From the NCBI GenBank assembly GCA_903813345.2, contig CAIIXF020000007.1, positions 5,463,730 to 5,527,729 on the forward strand: 64,000 bases of DNA, written 5' to 3'. The notes beneath the pieces were generated by a model. That model did no database searches. It worked only from the letters and a program-made list of their open reading frames with translations, and had not been told where the DNA came from. Below, one piece after another: positions 38,601 through 48,674 of this stretch. The DNA is from Owenia fusiformis. Taxonomy: Eukaryota > Annelida > Polychaeta > Sabellida > Oweniidae. How positions within the stretch are numbered: the stretch's first letter is position 1; every line of letters starts with the position of its first letter. The translations under genes were made by a program, and so were the position numbers.

Positions 38601-40024
38601 ATTCCCGGGTGATATCTACCCCAAACCCACTCAAGTATGAAATACATAGCTTTACGTCCCGCTCCGAGCGGGCAGATATAGTATATCTGCCCGCTACGTC
38701 ATAATCGCCGCTCGCAAATTTGTTCAAATTTGTAACGTCCGCGTAATGAATGTAAACGACAATGGAGAAAACACAGACAATCGGATCTGTTTGATGGTTT
38801 AAAAAGGGAAGGAGCATCCACTTAATCAAAAATTTGAGAAAATAAATGTGGGAATATTTGAGAGAACAGGAAAATCCGCACACGGCCAAGAAAATAAAAC
38901 TGGACATGAATATTTTAGAATATTTCCACGATTGAACAATGTTAACCAGATGACCAAGATTGGTATGGGATAAACATATTATCCTATAGTCGGTTCAGGA
39001 TATTGGGATTATCCCTTGGCCAATATAATATATTTTCCCTCGGGACCTGCGGCCCTCGGGCAAATATATTATATTGGCCTCGGGATAATCCCAATATCCT
39101 GAACCTCATATAGGATAATCTCTATTTATCCCCTACTTTTTGTAAAAACTTAGATTTTCATCAGCGGGCAGATATAGCTTTACGTCCCGCTCCGAGCGGA
39201 ATCGCTGTTCCGGTACTGGTTCTTTTTTGTAACGTTCACAATGGAGAAAACCGCAGACAATCGCGATCTGTTTGATGCTTCAAAGAAGGGAAGGAGCAGT
39301 ATGCCCCGTTAATAATCAAAGATTTGAACAGGAAAATCCGGCTACGGACAGAAATACAAAACTGGTCATGAATATTTTAAAATAATTCCACGGTTGGTTG
39401 AAAAGTTTCTGAACTGTGGCCAATTGAACAGTGTGATTGGTATGGGTTAAACAGATCATCCCATAGTCGGTTCAGGATATTTGGGTTATCCCTCATATAG
39501 TATAATCTCTATGTCTTTCTCTGACTACTCCGGGGTTTATGGCGATGTATAATTCAAATGTAAATAAATTAGCAAATATTAAAGATATGTGCCTGAAATT
39601 CATGTCAGTTATTCCTCAATGTTTGTTTATTAAGTGCACTTGATTAAAAAAATCAGTTATGCCTTATATCTCCCTCAAAAGATTCTCATGAGTTCTGGGA
39701 CACCCTGTATTATAGGTAATCATTATAGATGCACTTGTCATGATTTATTGAAAATAAGCCTAAATTGTCCATTATCACTATTATCACTGAAAATATGTTA
39801 TGATGTTATATGATATATGCCATAACATCTATATTTCACAGGCTGCAAAAAGGGTTGCACTTGCTCTGAACATATAACCATTACGTATTGATTTGATGAT
39901 TTCCATTAATAGGTATCTGGCGAGGTCACACTCCTACCAACCAACGAGTAGAGTTGTCGGGATAGAAGAAATTAGGGACGATGGGTATGACGTTGGAAGG
40001 AGGGGTCATCGGTTGTACAGATAA
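29639..40024 (+). CDS. Single-pass membrane protein, sushi-like ectodomain and repeat-rich tail (copy B)
   Basis: Visible exons are 29639-29907, 31729-31894, 32114-32755, 33008-33091 and 39913-40024, joining in frame to about 424 codons. It is a tandem paralogue of copy A: the ectodomain keeps four cysteines at the same 39/13/17 spacing (WRPTPMPVC). The helix keeps IGSVIGGFFLLALLIG and is followed by a strongly basic run RHRRRLKEK. The tail begins with VVEYVRS and is rich in Gln/Met/Pro. The last exons encode GWRIVEAPLRTRT and SRVVGIEEIRD. The tail is about 85 residues shorter because the YEQ repeats are fewer and decayed. An 18-bp intron block (ATTTTACTATTGCAATGT) is shared upstream of both helix exons (18619 and 31680). 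The first visible exon starts in phase 2, so at least one upstream exon, probably the signal peptide, is missing from this call. The last intron is 6.8 kb and full of insertions. Confidence 0.8.
29976..30700. mobile_element. Foldback element in intron 1 of copy B
   Basis: AGGAGCACGTAGGTTATCGC at the left and GCGATAACCTACGTGCTCCT at the right are perfect inverted ends. Similarity continues inward for about 100 bp, and further inverted blocks (TGCATTTTTGGTGAAAAT and its complement form) lie nearer the centre. No coding sequence. Confidence 0.85.
30753..31660. mobile_element. 0.9-kb TIR element, copy 1 (TAA duplication)
   Basis: Ends are GACGTGTCGCAAAAAG and CTTTTTGCGACACGTC, with TAA directly outside both ends. 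A 3-bp TWA-type duplication fits PIF/Harbinger elements, but no transposase is present to confirm it. A second copy in the same orientation is at 52123-52992. Confidence 0.85.
33478..34139 (+). repeat. Intronic tandem repeat of about 65 bp, roughly 10 copies
   Basis: Units contain TTTTCATATTATACTTAAAA, then GATGGCCACTTTGCATAGGC and CCAACGCCTGATATG. Copies differ by small indels. The array lies in the last intron of copy B and ends exactly where the 1.5-kb direct-repeat element begins. Confidence 0.9.
34142..35660 (+). mobile_element. Non-autonomous element with 457-bp terminal direct repeats, copy 1
   Basis: Terminal repeats at 34142-34598 and 35204-35660 appear identical over 457 bp, starting GGATATAGTCCTGAG and ending GATCTTCAACC. 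The 605-bp interior has only a short ORF (34645-34872) and no reverse transcriptase or integrase. GAT stands on both outer sides, suggesting a 3-bp target duplication. The layout is that of a terminal-repeat retroelement in miniature (TRIM-like), but the ends are GG...CC rather than TG...CA. Identical repeats imply a recent insertion. Confidence 0.85.
35661..36177. other. Intronic sequence, nothing recognised
   Basis: AT-rich intron of copy B between two mobile elements; no motif or ORF of note. Confidence 0.5.
36178..36352. repeat. Short element with 26-bp inverted ends
   Basis: TACTATTAACAAAGTTGTTG at the left and CAACAACTTTGTTAATAGTA at the right are perfect inverted copies, continuing to 26 bp. 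TCATAAGACTT occurs just outside both sides (36138 and 36354), so the flanks may also be duplicated. Confidence 0.7.
36681..37559. mobile_element. TIR element with an internal hairpin
   Basis: Left end CAGGTTGAGCCAAAAAGG and right end TTTTTTGGCTCGCCTTG are imperfect inverted copies, each next to TA (36679-36680 and 37560-37561). Inside, 36866-37176 is a second inverted repeat with arms of about 55 bp (GCAGTATGGCAAGTGATTTT and complement). Mariner-style ends, no transposase. Confidence 0.7.
38164..38274. repeat. Hairpin, G/C-rich centre
   Basis: Arms begin GGTTTTGGATACAG and end CTGTATCCAAAACC with about 45-bp inverted similarity. The centre reads CGAGGGACCGTAGGGACCG. It is one of several hairpins in the 37757-39707 element. 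Confidence 0.8.
38967..39132. repeat. Long near-perfect hairpin
   Basis: The inner arms GGTTCAGGATATTGGGATTA and TAATCCCAATATCCTGAACC are perfect, extending through CCAATATAATATATTT and its complement. The loop is CCTCGGGACCTGCGGCCCTC. Outer bases GGGATAA and TTATCCC also pair at distance. Confidence 0.9.
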
Positions 40025-40660
40025 TGATCGTATCTACCAATCGAGATACATTCATGTACATGCTAATCGAGCTACCATTTGCAAGACTTTACACTTTCTA
40101 CGACATAACATTATCAGCCAGAATACTTCTACCTAACAGGGGAATACCCCGTTGACACAAGACCATCTAGGAATTCTGGGTATTTCTGTTTCTTCTACCC
40201 AGAGTGCAGTCAAGTGGTCATACATGACCAGACATGGTCAATCATATCTGTTATTAGTGATCACAATTACATTAAAGATGGTACAGATGTAGATACCATA
40301 AAATATATTCAAACATACATGATGTAAACACCCTCTGCAGACGATGCTACACAAAAAAAGATAGATGCGGATTTTTGCACGCACGGTGCGAATTTAACGG
40401 CTATTTAACAATTTTAGCAAAATGTTTATTAGCATACAATTCCCATGGTAGATTCCGGGAGATGGTACTCTGCTATAAATATTTAGAAACAACAGTAGAT
40501 AACAGTCGAGAAAATCTATATTCGTTTCCATATTAGTGTATTTAAACTTTATTTGAACAACACAAACTTATGTTACATGAACTAGAAGAGTACATATTGA
40601 TGTGACGTGATACTTCTTATCACTGATTCACAACATATTTGTACTTTTAATAGTGAACAC
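40025..40660. other. 3' region of copy B and spacer
   Basis: Downstream of the TAA stop; no clear poly(A) signal in the first few hundred bases and no gene recognised. An ORF of 138 codons at 40607-41023 is overlapped by an equally long antisense ORF, so neither is called. Confidence 0.4.
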
Positions 40661-41179
40661 ATATTACAAGTGGATCCAAGAGACCAAGTGGGCAAGTCCA
40701 TTATTTTACAGTGGTGGCAGGATATACGCATATCAATTTTTAATAAAGAAAACCTATTAAAAGTTGTAAATTCCGAAATCAGAAGCGAACTCAATAAAAA
40801 CCAGATTAGAATGCACAAAAACCGGATCACAGATTTTTCCAATGCTATGAGGGACCTGTTAAATGTTTCACCAATACTCCATTTTCTCCACTTGGTCACT
40901 CTTAGATTGAGCCAAGTATTGGAAATTTGCAAAGGGTTAATTTTATTCTCATCTGACTCAACAAAACAGGAATATCCCAGAATTCATACAGTCATACTTC
41001 TCTTATGTAAACTATATCGTTGATTGGCCAAGGGTTCATCTATAATCCTGGGAAATGACCTCTTCTGGACGTAAAGCGTGGGAACATCTGATGTGACCAG
41101 TTCCCATGACAGTGTGTCACCTGTCATTTCTCTGTGTTGATGTACACTTTCCTCCAAAAGATTGGAAACAATTGTAGTA

Positions 41180-42306
41180 CAGTAAAACCTGTACAAGGGC
41201 CGATCAAAAAGTTTCTTACCGTTGGCTCTAGATTTTATAATAAGAGGAGTTGGATGCTATAATTTTTACATAAGACAGGATAGTAAGTTTGCTTGAGACT
41301 GTCTGAGTTTCATTTAAATTGGTTTATTGGTAGTGACACAGAGTCAATACATATTTTCAATGATTGAATACGGTGGAGCAGCGTTTTTATAAAAAATTGT
41401 GCTATGCTGCAGAGTTGGAAATTTCTAACACTAAATAGTGTCATCTGTCAACAGACTGTAATTTAGTCATGTTTAATTATTTTTTCTGCTAATATTCAAT
41501 CTCATTCAAAATATTCAACCCCAGATGCAATGCACTCGCTATATCTGTCCACTCGATTCAAAAACACATGTTTAAGGCATTCGTATGAGAGGTTTGAAAC
41601 AATGTCGATAAATTTGCAATACCACGACTCAGCAGATATTTTATATATAACGCTGCTCCACCTAACTTTGTCATTGAAAATATGAATTGACTCTGTGTCA
41701 CTACCAATAAACCAATTTATATGAAACTCGTACAGTTTCAAGCAAACTATCTATCCTATCTCATGTTAAAGTTTGAGCTTCCAACTCCTCTTATTATAAA
41801 ATTGAGAGCCAACGGTAAGAAACTTTTTAATCGACCCTTGTATATCTGAACAATTGGCTAATCCGAACACCTCCCAATTTGAACATTATTTGGTCCCGTT
41901 TTTCCTCCCATTGACTCAAATGTTAAAAAACCTTGAAACGTGAACACCTCCCAATTTGTAGAATGAACAGTCATGTTTGAAAAATTAACCTATCTAATCT
42001 GAAGACTTCTCATAAAATATTACATGTCCCATACAAAATTGATCAAATTTCTGAAAAAAAACTTGAACGATCTCACTCATGGTGGGGCTTTCTAGGATGA
42101 CTAAATTCATTTGAATCGGAATTTCATGTCACTGTAATGCCATAAAGCTAGGAAGTCAAAAGGACTTCTATTCTTAAGTATTCATTGAGAATTTGTTTCT
42201 TTTTCTTCAAAACCCCAAATCTTGCAAATGCAAAACCTCAAAATGTGAACACCTCCTAATCCGAACGCTCTTTGCTGGTCCCTTGGATTAGACAGGTTTT
42301 TTACTG
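41180..42306. mobile_element. pogo/Tigger-like non-autonomous element, interrupted
   Basis: The ends CAGTAAAACCTGTA and ACAGGTTTTTTACTG with TA on both outer sides have the form of Tigger/pogo terminal repeats. Inner sequence carries AATCCGAACACC-type blocks near both ends, as in that group. It is split by the element at 41194-41840. No transposase is left. Confidence 0.75.
41194..41840. mobile_element. Mariner-like foldback element nested in the Tigger-like element
   Basis: The ends CAAGGGCCGATCAAAAAG and CTTTTTAATCGACCCTTG (imperfect inverted copies) sit between TA duplications only 14 bp inside the host element. Arms extend about 190 bp. A minus-strand ORF at 41502-41741 ends NRVDRYSECIASGVEYFE, which resembles the C-terminus of mariner-type transposases, so part of the 3' coding end may survive. 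Confidence 0.8.
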
Positions 42307-42332
42307 TAGGTACAATCCCCTCTAAAAGTTAC

Positions 42333-42710
42333 TGAAATCACTGGGTGGGAATTGATGTTGGCTTACACACAAGTGTTCAATAGAGTAGACTCATATGTTC
42401 GCTGGGCACAGATCTTCACTAAAGAGATGTTCATTATGACAGTTTTACTGTACTAAAATCACTGGCTGGGAATTGGTGTTCACTATACACAGGTGTTCAA
42501 TAGAGTAGACGCATGTGTTCACTGGGCACAGATCTTCACTAAAGAGGTGTTCATTGGGGTATTTTTACTGTACTGAAATCACTGGCTGGGAATCAGTGTT
42601 CACTATACACAGGTGTTCAATAGAACAGAGTCATGTGTTCACTTGGCACAAATCTTCACTAAAGAGGTGTTTACTATGACAGTTTTACTGTACTGAAATC
42701 AATCACTTGG
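42333..42710 (+). repeat. 120-bp tandem repeat, about three copies
   Basis: Units start CTGAAATCACTGGCTGGGAA and contain TTCACTATACACAGGTGTTC and CAGTTTTACTGTA. Starts are at about 42333, 42453, 42573 and a partial one at 42693, giving an exact 120-bp period. The CAGTTTTACTGTA block resembles the Tigger end, suggesting a common origin. Confidence 0.85.
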
Positions 42711-42889
42711 AATTCACTATATACAAAATTGAAATGTGTGTATCATGCCACCCCTGCAAAATAATTGACTCGCCCACTTGGTCTCTTGGATCCACTTGCA
42801 AAATATATATAACCATTTTATATATCTATATCTTTAGTTATCCTTGAGTGTCATTTCGATTTTGTTAATTTAACTGCATGCCATTGTTA

Positions 42890-43140
42890 ACCTACCGAAC
42901 GAAGTTCGAGGAGGATATAGAGAAGCCATTCGTCTATTGGATTTATGCCTAGTGGGTGCACCTCTGCTCGAGATGAAATTTCCAGCATGTCCTCTATTCA
43001 AAATGGCCATCATTTTCGTAAAAATGCAATCTTTGATAACTCAAATTGGAGAGACAAAGGAGCTCTTTTCAAGAAGAAACTTAGATGGGCACTAATTATC
43101 AAAATATGTTTTGTTCGGTAGAATTTGCTACTCCGTGGAG
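42890..43140 (+). repeat. Dispersed repeat fragment (also at 60180-60930)
   Basis: CGAAGTTCGAGGAGGATATA is the inverse of the CCCCCTCGAATTTCGTT-type end at about 60890. Inner sequence with AAAATGGCCATCATTTT also resembles that repeat. A dispersed element end in inverse orientation. Confidence 0.55.
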
Positions 43141-43633
43141 TTAATGACGATTAATATAAAAAAGACACTCATATGGGGTTTGTTTAGATTTATAGGTCGG
43201 TATAATGAAGCTTTGGTCAAGAGAACCACATTCCATCTGCCAAATTCATCGTGAGTGCATATATTTTCGGATTCTGTCTATAAACCATAGTTTAGTTGTA
43301 TTCTATTGTCAATAATGCAATCGTTTAATATTTCATATTTTTTATCAAATAAACTCTTGTTTCAATGTAGGTTCGTACTAACTCGGCTATGGTCATCGTT
43401 TTATAAGCTCCATGCAAGACTCATGCATTGCTCTAGTCATGATTGATTGAGTCATGAGCTTTGTGTTATATATGGACTGATTTCAATCTAATCCCATTCC
43501 AGTATTGTATTCACTGCAGTACGTTGAGAAAAAAAACAATTACTTCAATTAATCAACCATTTTCAGGACCAATTGTGTAATATGAAAGATCTAGAGTTAA
43601 AACATATGATCTTGTTTATTACACGTACTTAAC

Positions 43634-43992
43634 TCAGTCACATTTGCTCTACGGCGACTATACGTCGGCCGTAGTTACCTAAAATCGGTAAATTTCTATT
43701 TTAACAAGCCGTAGCCAAACTGTACAAAGGTTCCAAAATTGTATAGGTTATAATTGACCTTAGTGATCCTTAACTACTATTGATGCGACCGTAGGATCGC
43801 CGTCGAGACCCCTGCGGTCGTCTTGCATCTGCCTTAAAACTACGCCCGCCGTAGTGACGCCCTATAGATAGTGACCGTGCCTTATCATTAAAAAGCCCGT
43901 AGCAAATGTGACTGCCAATTTCTGACCGTAAAATTCCAACAGAAGTCGAAGAATTGCTATTGACCTTATGGCCGCCGTAGCAAATGTAACTG
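43634..43992. mobile_element. TIR element with CAGTCACATTTGCT ends
   Basis: CAGTCACATTTGCTCTACGG and GCCGTAGCAAATGTAACTG form inverted ends. A third, internal copy (CCCGTAGCAAATGTGACTG at about 43890) suggests a second insertion or internal duplication. The interior is unusually rich in CG and GTAG motifs compared with its surroundings. Superfamily not recognised. Confidence 0.65.
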
Positions 43993-44505
43993 AAGTTTTA
44001 TTGCTAAAATGAATATTGTTCTTTTGATGCTAAATAACTGGTTTATATTTCAGACGCATTCATTTCACAATACTAATAGAGACGGATTAAATGCCAATAA
44101 TTCATTCTAGGCAGAATATAAAAATAATACATTGTCTGATATTAATATACACGGAATATCTATATTGCTTTTTCTGAATCGGATATTCATATATATATAT
44201 ATCATATTATTATGTACATGCTTTTTATAGATGATATGTATTTTCCAAATAATAATGGCACTCTCCATACAAATCCTATGAAAAATCATAATTCATGTGA
44301 CAGAATCCTGTCTGTAGATACACTGGTGTAAAGCTGTGGCATAATCTCAATAAATAAGACCTTAATGGGCATAATCATGCAGCAGATGGATTTAATAATA
44401 GAAAGTAATTTAATAGATGATATAAATATTAGTTATCTGGCTGTCGTGTCAAAGGATGAACAATCTGTAACAGAAGACGACCTTGTAATGTTATGATTTT
44501 ATATA

Positions 44506-45025
44506 CAGGGTGATTTTATCCAATAATTTTGGAATAACTTTCTAAATTTGAATTTTTGGTATAGATGGATTGTTTGGTGGAACAAACGTTTTTGTGCTTA
44601 CTAGTATGATGTATGTAATTACTTCGCCAATTTTGATAAATTGACAAAACTATCTGATAAATTAGAAATGCCCGTGTCACGTGATTGGGAAATCCAGAGA
44701 ACTTGATCGGTCGCATTGGGCGTATATTAAGGTGAACTAGTATCATCAAACCTTTCACTAAAAAATCTTTCCACGGAGATTTCTTCTCATAATTCATGAC
44801 TTTTGAAATATTTTGACAAAATAATGATAAAGCATAGTAAAAAAATACATATGCCATACTATGGTGAAAAAGCGTACTGTGTTAACCATATTTTGCATAT
44901 TTTTCAGTTTGCCCTCCGTAGTGTCTATTCCAAGACACCGCCATTGAAATTCGAGTTTGCTCCACTTGAAAATTCCGCCAAAATTAAGTAATTTTAAAAA
45001 TAGAGATACCTTTTGGCTCACCCGA
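44506..45025. mobile_element. TIR element, mariner-style ends
   Basis: Left end TACAGGGTGATTTTATCC and right end GGCTCACCCGATA are weakly inverted around CAGGGTGA/TCACCCG, both next to TA. Minus-strand ORFs inside have no recognised domain. A decayed MITE is the best call. Confidence 0.5.
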
Positions 45026-46402
45026 TACATATCTACTATGTTTACTCTGCAATAATTATCAAAAACTATACAAATTAAATGTAATCGCACTGAATTATCA
45101 ATAAGGAATCTACAGTACGAGTCGATAGTATTGGATTTATAGATATTTCATAACATGTCAAATAATGCTCTCTAGACATCTACATAGTGATGTAATGAAG
45201 TACATATACCTGTATACATATATGATTAAAATGGACAGTTAAATACATGAAGATATGCTATCGTTATATTATCATTATTCAACTAAACTCGGAGGGCATT
45301 TATAGTGCTGTGTTTCACATATTCTGTAAAAAGTCATAGACACAACAGTGTACTCCTCAGGGTTTTTGTGACCTAGATTTGCACAAAAATCTAGTAAGAG
45401 GTAGGGTGACCTTTTTCAAATCAGCTCTTAGAATAGAATTTGAACCTATGTTTCAGATTAATGTGTAATATCATTTGTATAAAAATCAAGACTTAAACGA
45501 CTTGTTCCTAAGCGTTAACCTTGATGAAAATCGGAAATCAAAGTATCACGTAGCCTTCATCAACCAAGCTTCGACATGAAACACATTCTCCGTTAATATA
45601 ATTAATATGACTTGATGAATTCTATCTTGTCTAGTAATTGTAATTTATACCTTACTAACAGAAAAAAGCCAACAATGCGAATGATAAAGTTTCCCGTTAC
45701 CACATGATGTATCGGAAATTCTGGCTAATAACTTCTAAGACTTATGACACAGCTTTTGGTCTGCCGATGGGAATCGTTACACCTTGAAGAATACACGTGC
45801 TATATATCATATTAAGTTGACAAAGATAATTGATATTATGTGTTAGAAAGCATTATTTTCCATAACGAGGGCTCCTTCTGTCTTTCCCTACTTATAAAGG
45901 TGATTGATGGAAACAAATGTAACAGCGACGGAAAACATTAGCGATTATAACTCTGAAAAGTCGTGAAAATCGAACGAGTATTAAAATTAAAAAGCAAATA
46001 ATAAAATGAGTTATAAATTAAAGTAGGGAATGAAAATATTTGATTTACTGCCTGTGTGCGTGGAGATTATACACGAGTATTTTTACCATTAATCGTGGAA
46101 GCATCTAAACGTCCTATAATTAGAGACCACGCTGTTAAATTAGGAAAACATAATACTGATTTACAGACTTCGATTAAAGGTTTTACTTAACCTAGTAGGT
46201 GTCATAAAGAGGTTTCATGAACAATGTATGTCTTTATGGAATTGTACGTATGGAATGCCCTTCCTTTTATATTGAGCTTTTTACTTCGTGTTTCACCAGT
46301 GTTTTGTTTTTGTTCTGAACATTTATTTTTAATTTTTATACTCTCTAAAATGAGTGATTCTTGTGTATTAGTGCGCGTGTGGAGAGTGCCATTAGCCTCG
46401 CG
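45026..46402. other. Spacer downstream of the GPCR, nothing recognised
   Basis: AT-rich with no ORF above about 90 codons except one overlapping the GPCR 3' end (46224-46499), which is a shadow. This should hold the GPCR 3' UTR. Confidence 0.5.
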
Positions 46403-47503
46403 TCATTCGGATAGATTCGAGACACCCGTTGCACTTATGGAAAGAGTGTCTCGCTGCCTGTATCCTTTACAGTGTCCACATGAAATAATCATACGGTAAG
46501 CATTCCGGAAGTTTTGATTGAACCAATAATACAAGAATGGGTTTATAGTAGAATTCACCCATCCAAGCCATAGCACTATTGTCCATGGGACGTACGGTAT
46601 CTGATACCCTATAAACACATCGAGGACGTTGAATATAAAAAAGGGAAACCAACATAAAGAGAAAACACCCATTATGATTGATAAAGTCTTCGCAGCCTTG
46701 GTTTCAGCTTTCATGTGTTTATGGCGTCTATCTAGATTTGATTTGTTTGGTGAATCCATGATTTGAAGACTTTGGATCTGTCTGGCCTGCCTTCTCGCCG
46801 CACTGTATATTTTGCTATTTACGACTATCATGAAAACAACAGGTACATAAAACGCAATACTTGAGCAGACCAGAGAGAATGGTATGTTCACTATAAACAC
46901 ACAGATGCCCTCGTCGCTATTCAATTCCTCGTAAATGCTCTCAATGCCGAATAGATTCCAACCGTTTAAGATTGGAAGAAAAGAAATAAAGCTAGGAATA
47001 ATCCAGCACAAGCCTATGATGATTAGTATTGGGGTTTTACTTATATGTTCAGTGTAGAAGAACGGTTTACAGATTGCAAAATATCTATCCAATGCTAAGC
47101 ATGATAAATGGAATATTGAAGAAGTTGAAAAATAGATGTCAAAGCAGGTTGATAGCTTACAGGCCACTGCCCCTAATCCCCACTGCAAATTAGTCACCTG
47201 CTGGTATACCCCGAATGGCATTACAAGGACCGCCACTAAGGTATCGGCTATCGCTAACGAGATCACAAAGTAGTTCGTCAAAGTCCGTAATTTCCGGAAG
47301 GTTACGACAGAAACTATCACTAATAGGTTTCCAAGTATTGTAAGCAATATCAGGCAACATAAAATGATTCCAATGATTAGCGTTTCAGTTCGTGTGTAAT
47401 TGATGGGCGCTCCATTACTGTCAAATTGGTTTAAAAACGTGGCGTTATACGACGTTCTTAATGACGCATTGTATTTCAACGCAATTTCCTTGTCCATTTT
47501 CAT
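46403..47503 (-). CDS. Intronless aminergic GPCR, 5-HT4-like
   Basis: A single exon encodes 366 residues, a rhodopsin-class seven-helix receptor. Visible landmarks: GNLLVIVSV (N59), SLAIADTLV (D87), C115 pairing with C201, the amine-binding D122, DRY at 139-141, CWFP at 284-287 and NPFLY at 321-325. Loop and helix segments CWIIPSFISFLPILNGWN, CVFIVN and KAETKAAKTL closely resemble vertebrate 5-HT4 receptors, and C213/S214/A217 in helix 5 match that type. A biogenic amine ligand and Gs coupling are therefore likely but inferred. N-terminal sequons N12, N20 and N35 fit glycosylation; C342 and C345 could be palmitoylated. The start is the first ATG (47503); the frame stays open upstream without ATG to at least 47569, and a second ATG follows at 47497. 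Trace-amine-type receptors are the main alternative. Confidence 0.9.
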   Translation of the reverse strand: MKMDKEIALKYNASLRTSYNATFLNQFDSNGAPINYTRTETLIIGIILCCLILLTILGNLLVIVSVVTFRKLRTLTNYFVISLAIADTLVAVLVMPFGVYQQVTNLQWGLGAVACKLSTCFDIYFSTSSIFHLSCLALDRYFAICKPFFYTEHISKTPILIIIGLCWIIPSFISFLPILNGWNLFGIESIYEELNSDEGICVFIVNIPFSLVCSSIAFYVPVVFMIVVNSKIYSAARRQARQIQSLQIMDSPNKSNLDRRHKHMKAETKAAKTLSIIMGVFSLCWFPFFIFNVLDVFIGYQIPYVPWTIVLWLGWVNSTINPFLYYWFNQNFRNAYRMIISCGHCKGYRQRDTLSISATGVSNLSE

Positions 47504-48674
47504 CACTAAAAGTGGCACCAAAGTGTCATATATAACTTGTATCCAGTCTTCCTTGGTCCAATAATACACTCCAGACAGATGACTGTCAACGTCTTACGGG
47601 AAACAAATTTAATTATCTCGCACTTCCATTTGTCGATTGGTCGCGACAACTTTCTTGAAAAGTACTACCCGTTCCTCTCATCATTTATTAGAAAAGGCTG
47701 GGGGACTAGTATAATTCATTTTGCCCGACTAAATCGAATTCTACTGTTTGATAATTAATTGATTGAAACTTCGTTGGCATCAGGTGTTTCATCCCTTGAT
47801 GCAATCTCCATATCAATACGCGACATTGCGTCTTCTCATAAACGTGCCGTTTATATCCATATCGGGCGATCTGAAAGTACATAACAAAATACAATAAACG
47901 TTTTGTCCAATACAAATTTCATTTTCCTCATTTATTAGCATGCTAACTAGAACTGATAAACACAACTCTAAGCAATATAGAAAAATAAGGAAAAACACTC
48001 TCCGAAGCCAATAGTTAGTTACACTAACAGCACCTACGTAGAAACAGCTTATCTACAGCAATTATAAATTAAAAACATGTGTACTGAATCGATAAAAGTA
48101 GTTTTAATAATCACAGAAAGATTATAATACTAATGGTGTTATTGAATACCAGTCTGCTTAAGCATACAGACAATATGGAGGTTAAGCTACGTGTTTCTTA
48201 ATTCAGAGAACTAAATTACGTGAACATGTAAAATGATGGTGCTCTAGCGATTAGATCTCCTCTTTGCAGTATTCACTTTCACAACTCACCAGAACGACAC
48301 TCCTGAACTCATTTTCAGAATTATGCCCAATCCCGTCACCCGAGACTGATCAACATGACGATACATACAGGGTGTGTCATTATGACCGTCCCCATTCACA
48401 GCCAGTCCGAGGTAACCTTTGACCATATATTTATATTTCCGCTATTTATTGTATCACTGACAATAAAAATGGATTCATCTCATTTTCTGGCGTATAATGA
48501 CATCAATGTCATTATACGTCTGTTTTACGGAAATGACTTAGACGTGTAATCTATTTAACATATTTTAATCAAAATAAATGTAACCTTGTAATCTTTATTG
48601 CAGTATGCAGTAGTAAAATTGCCCATCTGGGCAATTACGCCTGTAGTTGTTATCTAAACACGAAACTTTTAAAT
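47504..48674. other. Region upstream of the GPCR
   Basis: Should hold the GPCR promoter and 5' UTR, but no core element can be fixed by eye. A CAGGGTGTGTC transposon end stands at 48368 without an obvious partner. A perfect 13-bp-arm palindrome (CGTATAATGACAT, then ATGTCATTATACG-like) lies at about 48490-48520. Confidence 0.4.

Larger units (their letters stand above)
37757..39707. mobile_element. 2-kb foldback element holding nested palindromes
   Basis: The left end GGGTGTCCCAGAACGC and right end AGTTCTGGGACACCC are inverted, with shared inner blocks (GAGGGAGATATAAGGCAT and complement) over about 130 bp. The interior has two diverged direct copies of a segment of about 330 bp (38650-39000 and 39170-39490), each with an ATGGAGAAAAC start. 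Hairpins at 38164-38274, 38287-38646 and 38967-39132 also lie inside. No known transposase. Confidence 0.75.
40667..42800. repeat. Outer inverted repeat bounding a composite region
   Basis: CAAGTGGATCCAAGAGACCA at the left and TGGTCTCTTGGATCCACTTG at the right are inverted copies, with similarity over about 50 bp. They enclose the Tigger-like element, its nested insertion and the 120-bp repeats. This may be an older foldback element into which the others inserted. Confidence 0.75.

Noticed and set aside
40607-41023. 138-codon plus-strand ORF
   Set aside because: A 116-codon antisense ORF covers the same bases, it runs into an inverted-repeat region and shows no family match.
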